Shown: in pieces, positions 32,994 to 40,857 of the stretch
Position numbering within the stretch: position 1 is the first letter of the stretch
How the letters are laid out: each line of letters starts with the position of its first letter
From: Aquaticitalea lipolytica
Lineage (GTDB): Bacteria > Bacteroidota > Bacteroidia > Flavobacteriales > Flavobacteriaceae
Direction: 5' to 3'
DNA length: 40,857 bases
Assembly (NCBI RefSeq): GCF_014641635.1
Contig: NZ_BMIC01000009.1
Span: 1 to 40,857, forward strand
The notes under the pieces: model-generated
The model's database searches: none
What the model saw: the letters and a program-made list of their open reading frames with translations, nothing else
Told to the model about the DNA's origin: nothing
Made by a program: the position numbers and the translations under genes

Positions 32994-34034
32994 TTAAGCA
33001 TTTAGCTTGATGTATTCTGAAGGTGTAAAACCTGTTTGCTCCTTAAATACCCTATAAAAAGTAGCATCACTTTTAAAACCAGCATCCTGTGCAAGACCTG
33101 AAATGGATAAATGGTTCTTTTCCTTGTTTAACAAATCGTGCTTTATATACTCAACTCTATATTTATTGACAAGTTCATTAAAGCTACAATCCAGTTCTTG
33201 ATTCACAAATTCGGAAAGCTGATGACGACTTATTTTTAACATACTAGCTAAATCATCAGCTTTTAAGTTGGGATTCAAATAGACTTTTTCATCAATCAAC
33301 AATTGGTTTAACTGGTTTCCCAAATCGTTGATACTCTGCGATTGTAAATTTGAATTCTTATATTTTTTGGGTTCAATAAAATTAAATGTTGCTTTTAACC
33401 CTTTTAACATTTGCATTTCAAGAGCTGTAACAAAAACCACTAAAAAAAACACTACAAGATTGGTTAAGTTGACACCCTTAACTTTAAAAACTGATGTTGA
33501 TATATATAACAACAAAACGCTGCTTGCAAAAAGGAGCATAATAGTCGTTAAAAACTTTAAAGAACTTGTTGGTTTTATCTCATCTTTTGTATCTCTTTTT
33601 ATATTAAGCACTCTATAGCTTACTATGCTATATGTCAACAATTGAATTACAAATATCAAAAAAATATGTTTTTTAAATATGAATTTTGCATCCATAAACT
33701 GAATACCAAAAAAAAGAAGGAACGGGATAAAATGCAACAATGTTTTGAGTGCAGACTTTTCACGATTTAGAGATCTTGAAATAAACAAAAAATACAATGG
33801 AGGCATCAAAAATAAAGGTGAAAAACCCAAAACAAACCAATACGGATAAAGTTGTCTGTATCCCAGTTTAACGAGCATAAAGTGAATACCAATATAGGTT
33901 GCAACAATAAGTAAAGCAATTAGATATCGGGTTCCATTATGCTGACTACTTTTAGAAGAATTCAGTAAATAAATCAACAACAAACTCTGAATAGCACCAT
34001 AGCCAATTAAAAAAATCCATAAATTCATAATCAA
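32994..34034 (-). CDS. AraC-family regulator with membrane-spanning N-terminus
   Basis: 346 aa. About seven hydrophobic segments cover residues 3-205 (for example YGAIQSLLLIYLL; RYLIALLIVATYIG), then a linker and a C-terminal HTH_18 domain from about 250: NPNLKADDLASMLKIS as the first helix-turn-helix and FKSDATFYRVFKEQTGFTPSEYI as the second. This type senses membrane or periplasmic signals directly. It sits between TPR/TolB-like genes and an S9 peptidase gene, 32 nt after the TPR gene; control of its neighbours is likely. Confidence 0.92.
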   Translation of the reverse strand: MIMNLWIFLIGYGAIQSLLLIYLLNSSKSSQHNGTRYLIALLIVATYIGIHFMLVKLGYRQLYPYWFVLGFSPLFLMPPLYFLFISRSLNREKSALKTLLHFIPFLLFFGIQFMDAKFIFKKHIFLIFVIQLLTYSIVSYRVLNIKRDTKDEIKPTSSLKFLTTIMLLFASSVLLLYISTSVFKVKGVNLTNLVVFFLVVFVTALEMQMLKGLKATFNFIEPKKYKNSNLQSQSINDLGNQLNQLLIDEKVYLNPNLKADDLASMLKISRHQLSEFVNQELDCSFNELVNKYRVEYIKHDLLNKEKNHLSISGLAQDAGFKSDATFYRVFKEQTGFTPSEYIKLNA

Positions 34035-34066
34035 TAAATTGTACTAACAATTTAAGTATTTTTTTA

Positions 34067-34972
34067 TTAATTAGAATTGAAGTTTTTTAAATACTCACGC
34101 AAGGTTTCAATTGTTGGTGCATTAAGCTCTTTGCGTCTTTCAGGAGTTACAGCAGTTGTATCAATAATCTTTGGATCTATGGCAATTTTACCTTTTATGA
34201 CAGTCATATTTTGGGTTCCATACCATTGTGGTTTACCAAGTTTCAGTAATAATCTATCTTTTATAGCTGCAGATAGCCATGGTGCCATTTGATGTACATG
34301 TTTTGAAACCATAGCTTTTTGTATTAAAATTTCAGCATGTTTATAGTCTTCAACAGAATTACCATGATGCATTATCATTGCTGCTTTATAAAAGTCATGA
34401 CCTGATTTAAGTTCATTATTCTCTAATAATTGTAAGACTTTAGTTCTTCTAATTTCATCTTTTTCAGCTAAATTGGAATCGATTTGACCACTTAATCTTG
34501 CTTGTTGGTCTTCTGCATACATCTTTGCCAAGTCTTCATTATTAATTATATAATACTCTTTTAGCTTTGGTTCAATCATACTTTTCCATCCATTAGAACT
34601 TTTAAGAGGATGCAAATCTGCATCGTAATCTAGATGTGCTAAATCTTCCCATCCATTGTCAATACTCTTTTTAATATATTTAATTGCATCTTCCTTATTA
34701 TTTGTTAAGACTAAATAACACGCTGCATCATAGTAAGCATTTGCCAAGTTTTTGAATTCTCCAACTTCAATACCTTTAATTGTATATTTTGCAGCATCTT
34801 CAAATCTATTCTCTAAATCTGCAATCTTTGCCTTAAAGCTATATTTGGTAGTATCTCCTTGTATGGTGTAAAAAGAGTAGTTTTTGTCATCTCCAGTTTT
34901 AATAGTTACTGTGTGTTGAGCCATTAAAGAGCCTGAATACAAATAGAATAAAATTAAAAATGTTTTTTTCAT
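34067..34972 (-). CDS. Exported TPR-like protein
   Basis: 301 aa, with a signal peptide ending GSLMAQ (residue 18). Residues about 70-130 carry the tetratricopeptide end-of-group pattern: NAYYDAACYLVLTNNKEDA, IKYIKKSIDNGWED and LDYDADLHPLKSS. The C-terminus has a second helical block (KAAMIMHHGNSVEDYKHAEI). No catalytic motif; a protein-binding role is expected. 95 nt after the TolB-like gene, with a palindrome between. Confidence 0.75.
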   Translation of the reverse strand: MKKTFLILFYLYSGSLMAQHTVTIKTGDDKNYSFYTIQGDTTKYSFKAKIADLENRFEDAAKYTIKGIEVGEFKNLANAYYDAACYLVLTNNKEDAIKYIKKSIDNGWEDLAHLDYDADLHPLKSSNGWKSMIEPKLKEYYIINNEDLAKMYAEDQQARLSGQIDSNLAEKDEIRRTKVLQLLENNELKSGHDFYKAAMIMHHGNSVEDYKHAEILIQKAMVSKHVHQMAPWLSAAIKDRLLLKLGKPQWYGTQNMTVIKGKIAIDPKIIDTTAVTPERRKELNAPTIETLREYLKNFNSN

Positions 34973-35025
34973 TATTAAAAGAGTTTAAATTACCTGATGA
35001 TAGTCTAATTATTTAATTTATTAAA

Positions 35026-35045
35026 GTGAGTAAATGTTTATTCAC
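35026..35045. promoter_or_regulatory. Near-perfect 20-bp palindrome
   Basis: GTGAGTAAA, TG, TTTATTCAC: 9-bp arms with one mismatch. It lies between the TolB-like gene and the TPR gene start at 34972 (53 nt). It may be an attenuator or operator. Confidence 0.35.
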
Positions 35046-35067
35046 ATTTTTTTATATAAAAACTAAA

Positions 35068-35991
35068 TTAATTTATCCAAGAAGGAGCCATATCTGTATC
35101 ATTATTATCGGTTATTTGAACAAGTCCAGATCCATCACTATTTACTACAAAAATCTCAAGATTACCATTGACCAAGGCATTAAATACAATTTGTTTACTA
35201 TTTGGCGACCAAGAAGTTTTATATGCCCAACAACCACTGTTTTCATAACCATCAAAATTAAAATTATCAGTTTTAAGGTTTGGTGTTAAATTTTTTATAT
35301 TGGTTCCATCTAGATTCATCATATATAAGTTTATTTTACCGCTTCTATCTGACAAAAAAGCTATTTTATCTTCAGTTTTTGAAGTTGAAGGAGCAAAATC
35401 TTGTGCGCCTTTATCGGTCAATTGTTTAACTTTTTTATCTAATAGACTTTTACTATAAATAGAATAGTCATAGTTTCTTGCAGATGTAAAAATTATGGAT
35501 TTGCTATCACGTGCCCAATCTGGTGAGCGATCCCCTCCATCAGATTTTATAAAATGAACAGCATTATTACCATTGTTATCAGCAATAAAAACATCTACAT
35601 CTCTCGTATTCCAACTGAATTCTTGATAGGCTACTTTTGAACCATCAGAAGAAAAATTGGGGTTATACTCATAATTTGGACGACTAGTAAAACGTTTAAC
35701 ATTTGAGATTTTGTTGTCTTTAAAATCGGCAATTGCCAATTTCCATCCACTAAAACGATAAGTATTAAAAATGATTTTTTTGTTATCAGGAGAAACTACA
35801 GCATTATATTCGCCTCTTCCTCCAACTGTACCGCTAAGCAAAAGTTTTGTTGTCTTTTTAATAGGGTCATATATCATTAAGTCCAATGTTGATCCAGAAT
35901 TCAGAACTCCGTTGCTTCTAGAAAATATAATTGATTGAGCACTTAAATTAATACAAAAAGTAAATGCTATAATTTGAAATAATCTTTTCAT
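35068..35991 (-). CDS. Exported TolB-like beta-propeller (PD40) protein
   Basis: 307 aa, with a signal peptide ending INLSAQ (residue 19). Six PD40/WD40-like units are visible by their S-P-D-x-K/S-x-I-x-F pattern: VVSPDNKKIIF, NFSSDGSKVAY, DWARDSKSIIF, PSTSKTEDKIAF, SWSPNSKQIVF and DMAPSWIN at the end. There is no hydrolase domain, so it is a stand-alone propeller that binds a ligand or protein in the periplasm. It is 12 nt downstream of the DUF2911 gene and very probably co-transcribed. Confidence 0.85.
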   Translation of the reverse strand: MKRLFQIIAFTFCINLSAQSIIFSRSNGVLNSGSTLDLMIYDPIKKTTKLLLSGTVGGRGEYNAVVSPDNKKIIFNTYRFSGWKLAIADFKDNKISNVKRFTSRPNYEYNPNFSSDGSKVAYQEFSWNTRDVDVFIADNNGNNAVHFIKSDGGDRSPDWARDSKSIIFTSARNYDYSIYSKSLLDKKVKQLTDKGAQDFAPSTSKTEDKIAFLSDRSGKINLYMMNLDGTNIKNLTPNLKTDNFNFDGYENSGCWAYKTSWSPNSKQIVFNALVNGNLEIFVVNSDGSGLVQITDNNDTDMAPSWIN

Positions 35992-36003
35992 TTTAATTAG
36001 TTA

Positions 36004-37059
36004 TTAATTTTGTAATTCTTTAATTGCTTTTTCAAAATATTTCAACTGATTTTCAGGAGCTAGGGATTTTGCAATTTTGTAGTAATACAAGGCTTTCTTC
36101 TTATTGCCATCTATTTTGTAGGCTTCAGCTAATGTGTCATTGAATCCCCAAGTCATTGTATGATTCGGATTATCATTAACTAATTTATGTGCAGCTTCAA
36201 TTGCCATTTTTGTGTCATTAATTTTCAAGAGATCATATACAATACCATTAAGAACTAAAGGGTTTTTTGAAATGGGTACAGCTTCACGCAATAATTCCTT
36301 AACTTCATCATTCCTACCTCCAATTTTAATCAGTATCGATGCTTTAACCTGTAAATTAATATGATTTCTTTCAATTTTTAAAGATTCATTTATCCAATCA
36401 AGGGCTGTGTCTAGATGTATATTTCTCCAATTTAAATTTGTTGCAGCATCTGAATATGCACCCCAAAGATACTTTCCACGTCCTTTTAATTCAGCAGTTA
36501 AACTTTTAAATAATACTTCATTAGGATTAACTACCTCTATTTTAAATGGAACACTTATATTCTCCCATTCTAGCGTTGCTACACAATGTTCCATTCTTCT
36601 ATCAATAAAGTGATAGCTCATCCATTCAGTAAATCGATTCTCTTTTGGAGTTGCATTGACTTTTAATACAATTTCATCTTCAGTTGGATAGGTGTCACTC
36701 CAGGATCTGTTGTATTTTGAAAAAATCAACTGAAATTTGTTTTCATCTGGAATCATAAATAGTCCATATTTCCCTGCATTGATTTTTTGTCCTTCTATTA
36801 AGACATCATCTGTAAACTCAATAGTTGTATTTTCTCTTGTACCAGCTCCCCATATATGTCCATAAGGAATATCATTTCCAAATTTTTTTCTATTATTTAC
36901 TGGTGAACTACTATATTCAATGGTTACATAAGTAAGGCCAACACGTTGCATTATTGATGATCTTGGATTTGGCTGTGGAGAGTCAATATTTTGAGAATAT
37001 CCTGAAATTACACTAATGAAGAATATTAATGAGAAAAGTGAAAATACATTTGTATTCAT
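36004..37059 (-). CDS. Exported DUF2911 protein with TPR-like C-terminus
   Basis: 351 aa, with a signal peptide ending ISGYSQ (residue 22). DUF2911 is recognised from SPQPNPRSSIMQRVGLTYV, YGHIWGAGTRENTTIEF and INAGKYGLFMIP (about 28-180). The C-terminal half (about 190-351) has helical pairs resembling TPRs, including YKIDGNKKKALYYYKIA. DUF2911 proteins are common in Bacteroidota; their function is not established. First gene of the 37059-to-29978 run, with motif copy C 74 nt before the start. Confidence 0.88.
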   Translation of the reverse strand: MNTNVFSLFSLIFFISVISGYSQNIDSPQPNPRSSIMQRVGLTYVTIEYSSSPVNNRKKFGNDIPYGHIWGAGTRENTTIEFTDDVLIEGQKINAGKYGLFMIPDENKFQLIFSKYNRSWSDTYPTEDEIVLKVNATPKENRFTEWMSYHFIDRRMEHCVATLEWENISVPFKIEVVNPNEVLFKSLTAELKGRGKYLWGAYSDAATNLNWRNIHLDTALDWINESLKIERNHINLQVKASILIKIGGRNDEVKELLREAVPISKNPLVLNGIVYDLLKINDTKMAIEAAHKLVNDNPNHTMTWGFNDTLAEAYKIDGNKKKALYYYKIAKSLAPENQLKYFEKAIKELQN

Positions 37060-37133
37060 AAGTTTTAGATTTTGTTTAATGCAAAATTGCTTACTAAGAC
37101 AAAAAAATTCTGTTAAACAATAGCTAACCTTTA

Positions 37134-37150
37134 TATCATATTATCGAATG
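37134..37150 (-). promoter_or_regulatory. Shared motif, copy C
   Basis: Reads CATTCGATAATATGATA on the minus strand, identical to copy B, 74 nt before the DUF2911 gene ATG and in its direction. Confidence 0.55.
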
Positions 37151-37331
37151 GTATAAATTTATAAGTACCTATAAAATTTATAATTTTTATAAAACCAATC
37201 ATCCAGAACTCTAATTAAACATACTTGTTTAAGTATATTTAGTATTAATAAATTAAAGTAAATAAAAACTACATTATTAACATAAGAAACCTCAATCAAA
37301 AAAAGTTTCAAGAAAAAAATCACTTTTTATT

Positions 37332-37351
37332 AATAAAAGAGTTCTGAACTC
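37332..37351 (-). terminator. Possible terminator of the 40178-to-37404 operon
   Basis: On the minus strand GAGTT, CAG, AACTC form a 5-bp stem with a 3-nt loop, followed by TTTTATTA. It is about 53 nt past the stop of the 37404 gene. Confidence 0.4.
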
Positions 37352-37403
37352 ATGGAATTACTTAAAAAACAACCACTATTTTTCACACTAATAAATAACT
37401 TTT

Positions 37404-38837
37404 TTATATAAATGGGATAGTTGGTAACTTGATTTTCCTGTCGTCAGTTTTTATATTCTTAAAAAAGTCTGAAACTAGTCTTCCTACTGTTTCGGAAGTC
37501 AAAAAAGAGTCATGCCCACCATTTTCAATAATTATATGTTTCCCATTTTTAAATTTTTTAGCAATTTTTTTTGCTGATGAAACATAAGTTCTGCCATCTA
37601 GATCACCACTTAACAAAAGAGTATTCACTGAATTAGGTTCAAGCTTTCTAAAACTATCAGGTAAGTGTTTAAAGTCAATGCTATTCATCCATTCATAATA
37701 AAGAAAATTTAAGCTAGTCCCATAAATAGATTCTGAAATTTGCTTTGAAATTTTTAAGTTTCGTTCATCAGATATGTGACTAGACATATCCATAGAAAAA
37801 GACATTGGGTTAATTGTTCTAGCATATTTTTTAACTAGAATTGCATATTGTACAATATCTGAAAAATCTTCATTATACATTTTTGTATATAATGCAGGTA
37901 ATTTTCTTTGCTCTTCTGGATTTTTTAAATAGAAATTTGTTATAATTCCTTGTAGCTCAAAATTACTAATAGCGACACTGTCCTTAATTCCTTCTTTATT
38001 AGTAAAAGGTATTACTTTAAATTGCTTGTTAAGGGCTTCATGGACTTTTAAAATCTTATTTTTTAAGTCAGGATATTTAGGTAAAAACCCGTAATTATCT
38101 TTAGCTAGAAAACAAATTTTATTGACAAATTTTTCTGTATCTTTAGGATACTTAATTGTTTCATCTGGACCTTCAATACTTGCTAGGACTACTTTGTCTA
38201 AATTCTTCTCGAATCTTTTAATATATTCAATAGCTAAATGAGAACCATAGCTAATACCTATTAAAGAAATCTTGTCAACTCCTAATATCTTTCTTAAATC
38301 ATCAATGTCATTTGCATTTTCACTAGTATTATAGGCTTCTAAATCTTGTCCTTCACTTTTCCAGAAATCAACACACTTTTGGATATTTGAAATAGTCTTA
38401 CTCAAATATTCTTGCTTTTCAATAGCATTATATTGAGAAAATTCTGCATAATATGGACATTTTGACAATATATTAGATTGTCCTACACCTCGTTGATCTA
38501 AAAGAATAACATCTGAAGTTTCCCTCAACTTCATAAATAATGAAAAACGCTCTCCTTTTGCAGTCTCTATGCCAGAGCCACCAGGACCACCAGCTAAATA
38601 AACAATTGGACTTTTAGGGCGTGGATTAGTACTTTTGAATCTAACAAAACTAATTTTTAATTTTTTGCTTTCAGACAATCCTCCTCTGTTTTCCAATACA
38701 TAAAACTGACCAAATTCGGCATCAATTTTATTTCCTTTTTTATCTATAAAATCAATATGTTTTAATTCAAGATTTTGAGCGCTTAAATATAAAAAGCATA
38801 ACAAAAAAGGTAATAAGATAAAATATTTTTTTTTCAT
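37404..38837 (-). CDS. Exported alpha/beta hydrolase (TAP / proline iminopeptidase-like)
   Basis: 477 aa, with a signal peptide ending LYLSAQ (residue 21). Features of the S33 tripeptidyl-aminopeptidase group: YLAGGPGGSGIETA (oxyanion loop), ILLDQRGVGQSN, LIGISYGSHLAIEY (Ser), LLSGDLDGRTYV (Asp) and IIENGGHDSFL (His), with a large helical cap between. It would release N-terminal residues from peptides or hydrolyse small esters. Last of a three-gene operon, 4 nt after the NTF2-like gene. Confidence 0.9.
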   Translation of the reverse strand: MKKKYFILLPFLLCFLYLSAQNLELKHIDFIDKKGNKIDAEFGQFYVLENRGGLSESKKLKISFVRFKSTNPRPKSPIVYLAGGPGGSGIETAKGERFSLFMKLRETSDVILLDQRGVGQSNILSKCPYYAEFSQYNAIEKQEYLSKTISNIQKCVDFWKSEGQDLEAYNTSENANDIDDLRKILGVDKISLIGISYGSHLAIEYIKRFEKNLDKVVLASIEGPDETIKYPKDTEKFVNKICFLAKDNYGFLPKYPDLKNKILKVHEALNKQFKVIPFTNKEGIKDSVAISNFELQGIITNFYLKNPEEQRKLPALYTKMYNEDFSDIVQYAILVKKYARTINPMSFSMDMSSHISDERNLKISKQISESIYGTSLNFLYYEWMNSIDFKHLPDSFRKLEPNSVNTLLLSGDLDGRTYVSSAKKIAKKFKNGKHIIIENGGHDSFLTSETVGRLVSDFFKNIKTDDRKIKLPTIPFI

Positions 38838-38841
38838 AAAA

Positions 38842-39345
38842 TTAATTTAATTGCTCATTATATTGCTTAAGCCAAATGTTATAATCTGCAATATCTTGGT
38901 GATGAATTACCTTATCATCTTTAATAGTAAGTATTATAGCTAGTGGTATTGAAAAAGTAATAACTTTAGATTCACTTTCTTTACCTATATTATATTTATA
39001 GTTTAAAGTTCCATAATAAAATTGGATAGCTCCAACTTTATACTGTTTTTCAATTATAAATTCAGTGTTAGTGATTTTTTTAAAACCTTCTTTTAAAAAC
39101 GCATTTATATTTTTAGGACCTTTTATGATTTCATAAGACAAATCTTTACTAAAAAAAGACATTGTTGGGTCTTCAAAAACAGAATCGTCAGAATAAAATG
39201 CCATCATTTCATCAAATTTTAAATCTGTATAAAGTGCCAAATATTCATCTCCCAAGTGAGTATCCGAACTGTTATTAGTTTGAGCATTAACGAAATTCGA
39301 AAATAGGATTGCTGCAATTGATAACTTTAAAATAATGTGTTTCAT
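38842..39345 (-). CDS. Exported NTF2/SnoaL-like protein
   Basis: 167 aa, with a signal peptide ending NFVNAQ (residue 22). The cone-shaped NTF2-like pattern is visible: helix EYLALYTDLKFDEMMAFY, SDDSVFEDPTMSF, GPKNINAFLKEGF and strand VITFSIPLAIILTIKDDKV-IHHQDIADY at the end. It could be an enzyme (isomerase-like) or a ligand binder; no sure active site. Middle gene of the operon, 8 nt after one hydrolase gene and 4 nt before the other. Confidence 0.8.
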   Translation of the reverse strand: MKHIILKLSIAAILFSNFVNAQTNNSSDTHLGDEYLALYTDLKFDEMMAFYSDDSVFEDPTMSFFSKDLSYEIIKGPKNINAFLKEGFKKITNTEFIIEKQYKVGAIQFYYGTLNYKYNIGKESESKVITFSIPLAIILTIKDDKVIHHQDIADYNIWLKQYNEQLN

Positions 39346-39353
39346 AGTATTTA

Positions 39354-40178
39354 TTAATTATTTAGTTTTATGAATCTGGTAATAACAGTTTTTAGTTGTT
39401 CAATATGTTTCTTTTCAGTTAAATCATGTCTAGCATCTTCAAATTCAATTACTCTACTTTTAGAATTCTTAAAATTTGATGCTATTTTGTGCGCCTCATC
39501 TTTTATTATTGCCGTATCATTTGAACCGTATAAAAGTAAAATGGGTAAGTTTGAAATTTTAATCAAAGCTTCATCAAGGCTTCCCGAATTCATATCTGGT
39601 ACTTCTTTAACATTGAAAGTTCTCTTGAAACTTTCTTCTAATGAATATGGAGTACTCTCTAATACAAGTCCTTCTACATTTGAAAGCAAGTCCGAAAGAG
39701 CAAAAATCGCTGCTCTACCACCATGTGAATAACCATGGAGTATTAATTTTCCATAGGGATTTAAATTTTGATTATAGTATTTTATTACAGCTTTAACATC
39801 CTCTTTTATATCGACTCCTGAGGTAGTTTTATCTCCTTGACTTTCACCTCTTGCTCTTAAATCAATTAGGATTACATTTTTGCCTAAATTGTAATATAAA
39901 TCCGCTCTTTCTAACATATGGCTTTTATTCATCATAAACCCATGTATCAAAACTACTGTTCCTACTTTTTGTTTATTTGGAATCCACCAAAATGATATTT
40001 TATGATTGTTCTTATTAATAGTAAATAGTGATTTATAATTATGGCTCGGATAATTAATCATACTATCTAATAGGGGTTGTCTTGCCTCATATATTTCTTT
40101 CATTTTATTGAAATCAATATTTTGGGCTTCCAGATTTACTACAAAAATTAATCCTATAATTAGAGGAATTTTGAGCAT
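39354..40178 (-). CDS. Exported alpha/beta hydrolase
   Basis: 274 aa, with a signal peptide ending VVNLEAQ (residue 19). Motifs: VVLIHGFMMNKSHML (oxyanion), LHGYSHGGRAAIFAL (Ser), LLLYGSNDTAIIKDEAH (Asp) and EDARHDLTEKKH (His). It resembles 2-hydroxymuconate/BAAT-type serine hydrolases; the substrate is unknown. First gene of a three-gene operon. Motif copy D and a 9-bp hairpin precede it. Confidence 0.88.
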   Translation of the reverse strand: MLKIPLIIGLIFVVNLEAQNIDFNKMKEIYEARQPLLDSMINYPSHNYKSLFTINKNNHKISFWWIPNKQKVGTVVLIHGFMMNKSHMLERADLYYNLGKNVILIDLRARGESQGDKTTSGVDIKEDVKAVIKYYNQNLNPYGKLILHGYSHGGRAAIFALSDLLSNVEGLVLESTPYSLEESFKRTFNVKEVPDMNSGSLDEALIKISNLPILLLYGSNDTAIIKDEAHKIASNFKNSKSRVIEFEDARHDLTEKKHIEQLKTVITRFIKLNN

Positions 40179-40187
40179 AGTTTATAA

Positions 40188-40210
40188 TTTATCATTACAA
40201 AAATGATAAA
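40188..40210 (-). promoter_or_regulatory. Leader hairpin before the 40178 gene
   Basis: TTTATCATT (40188-40196) and AATGATAAA (40202-40210) are perfect 9-bp arms with a 5-nt loop. The stem ends 9 nt before the ATG at 40178, so it may influence translation. Confidence 0.4.
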
Positions 40211-40248
40211 CCAAAATGAGTAATAACAAATTTTTAAACGATACTTTA

Positions 40249-40265
40249 AATCATATTATCGAATG
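40249..40265 (-). promoter_or_regulatory. Shared motif, copy D
   Basis: Reads CATTCGATAATATGATT on the minus strand, 16 of 17 bases identical to B and C, 70 nt before the ATG at 40178 and in its direction; 47 nt beyond the end of the AraC gene at 40313. Confidence 0.55.
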
Positions 40266-40312
40266 CGACATATATTAAAAAATTTGTTTATTTCAGAGGT
40301 ATTATATGAAAG

Positions 40313-40857
40313 TTAATGAGATTGGGTTTCTTCATCTAACCATTTTAAAGGTGATGTTCCAGTTTGTTTTTTAAAATTTCTGTGAAAAGTAGCAAGGCTT
40401 TTAAAACCTGAATTAGATGAAATGCCTTCTAAAGTATATATGCTATTTTCAGACCTTAATAATAATTCTTTAGCATGATCAACTCTATATGAGTTTATGA
40501 AATCATTAAATGACTCTTTTCTTTGATGATTTAAATATTCTGATAACTGATGAGTAGTTATATTAAGTTTTTTAGACAGAATGTTTAATGTTAATTCTTT
40601 ATCCAAAAAAATTTTGTCATTATTCATTATATCAAACAGCCTCATTTTTAACTCGTCAGTATCTATATTATTAAGGTTAGATGCTGATCTTTTTAATAAT
40701 TCTATCGGGTTGATTAATAATTCTTGATTTGTGTATCCTATATAACTGATAACAAAAATGTGAAATACAAAAAGAAAAATAACAATATCATAAGAATTAA
40801 TATTAATTTTTAAAAAAGGATTTATTAAAAACATTACCAAAGTAATAATTGGAAAAC
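40313..40857 (-). CDS. AraC-family regulator (partial, N-terminus missing)
   Basis: The frame is open to the window edge (about 181 codons seen), so the true start lies outside. It begins inside hydrophobic segments (IVIFLFVFHIFVISYIGY), as in the membrane-AraC regulators of Bacteroidota, then a linker and an HTH_18 domain: LTLNILSKKLNITTHQLSEY and FKSLATFHRNFKKQTGTSPLKWL. It resembles the 32994-34034 protein in layout. It lies just upstream of the hydrolase operon with motif copy D between them, so it may regulate that operon. Confidence 0.88.
   Translation of the reverse strand, partial: FPIITLVMFLINPFLKININSYDIVIFLFVFHIFVISYIGYTNQELLINPIELLKRSASNLNNIDTDELKMRLFDIMNNDKIFLDKELTLNILSKKLNITTHQLSEYLNHQRKESFNDFINSYRVDHAKELLLRSENSIYTLEGISSNSGFKSLATFHRNFKKQTGTSPLKWLDEETQSH

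Larger units (their letters stand above)
37060..37403. other. 344-bp intergenic region
   Basis: AT-rich, with no gene. It holds the promoter region of the DUF2911 operon with motif copy C (37134-37150), and a hairpin with a following T-rich run at 37332-37351 that may end the 40178-to-37404 transcript. Confidence 0.6.

Overview
The window is AT-rich DNA from a member of the Bacteroidota, most likely a marine-type Flavobacteriaceae. The support is a SusC/RagA-type TonB-linked outer-membrane protein, a type IX secretion C-terminal sorting domain, LytTR two-component regulators, AraC regulators with membrane-spanning N-termini, DUF2911, and promoter -7 boxes of the Bacteroidota form TAnnTTTG. 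Nearly every enzyme starts with a signal peptide or lipobox. No rRNA, tRNA, insertion sequence, CRISPR array or phage gene was seen.

Layout. 1-2863 (minus): 5' part of a susC-like gene, cut by the window edge. 2864-3512: long spacer with three perfect inverted repeats. 3513-4241: orphan LytTR response regulator. 4433-6118: a putative lipoprotein and a divergent CPBP protease. 6120-13940: an ABC exporter whose permease is fused to an M1 metallopeptidase, with its ATPase, divergent from an amidohydrolase / LytS-type kinase / LytTR regulator operon. The intergenic region holds two 9-bp direct repeats 21 bp apart, as expected of a LytTR operator. 14007-18587: MBL-fold hydrolase, three exported proteins of unknown role and an esterase. 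18788-27340: eight tightly packed minus-strand genes for exported hydrolases (two serine beta-lactamase-like proteins, metallophosphoesterase, alpha/beta hydrolase, EreA/ChaN-like protein, thioredoxin-like protein). 27598-29693: a small membrane protein and a seven-repeat beta-propeller with a T9SS tail. 29978-37059: DUF2911/TPR protein, TolB-like propeller, TPR protein, membrane AraC regulator, S9 peptidase, HEAT-like lipoprotein. 37404-40178: two alpha/beta hydrolases and an NTF2-like protein. 40313-40857: a second AraC-type regulator, cut by the edge.

How it may work together. The window reads as a secreted-hydrolase region under several local regulators. The best unexpected signals are: (i) a 16-17 bp motif, CATTCGATAATATGAT, in four intergenic regions (5227, 29823, 37134, 40249), suggesting a small regulon; (ii) the LytTR-like direct repeat between the exporter-peptidase and its two-component operon; (iii) an open reading frame in which a truncated VOC/glyoxalase domain runs in frame into a secreted serine hydrolase; (iv) an MBL-fold gene whose signal peptide is encoded but has no ATG, GTG or TTG in front of it. 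All functions are inferred from sequence motifs; no database search was possible.
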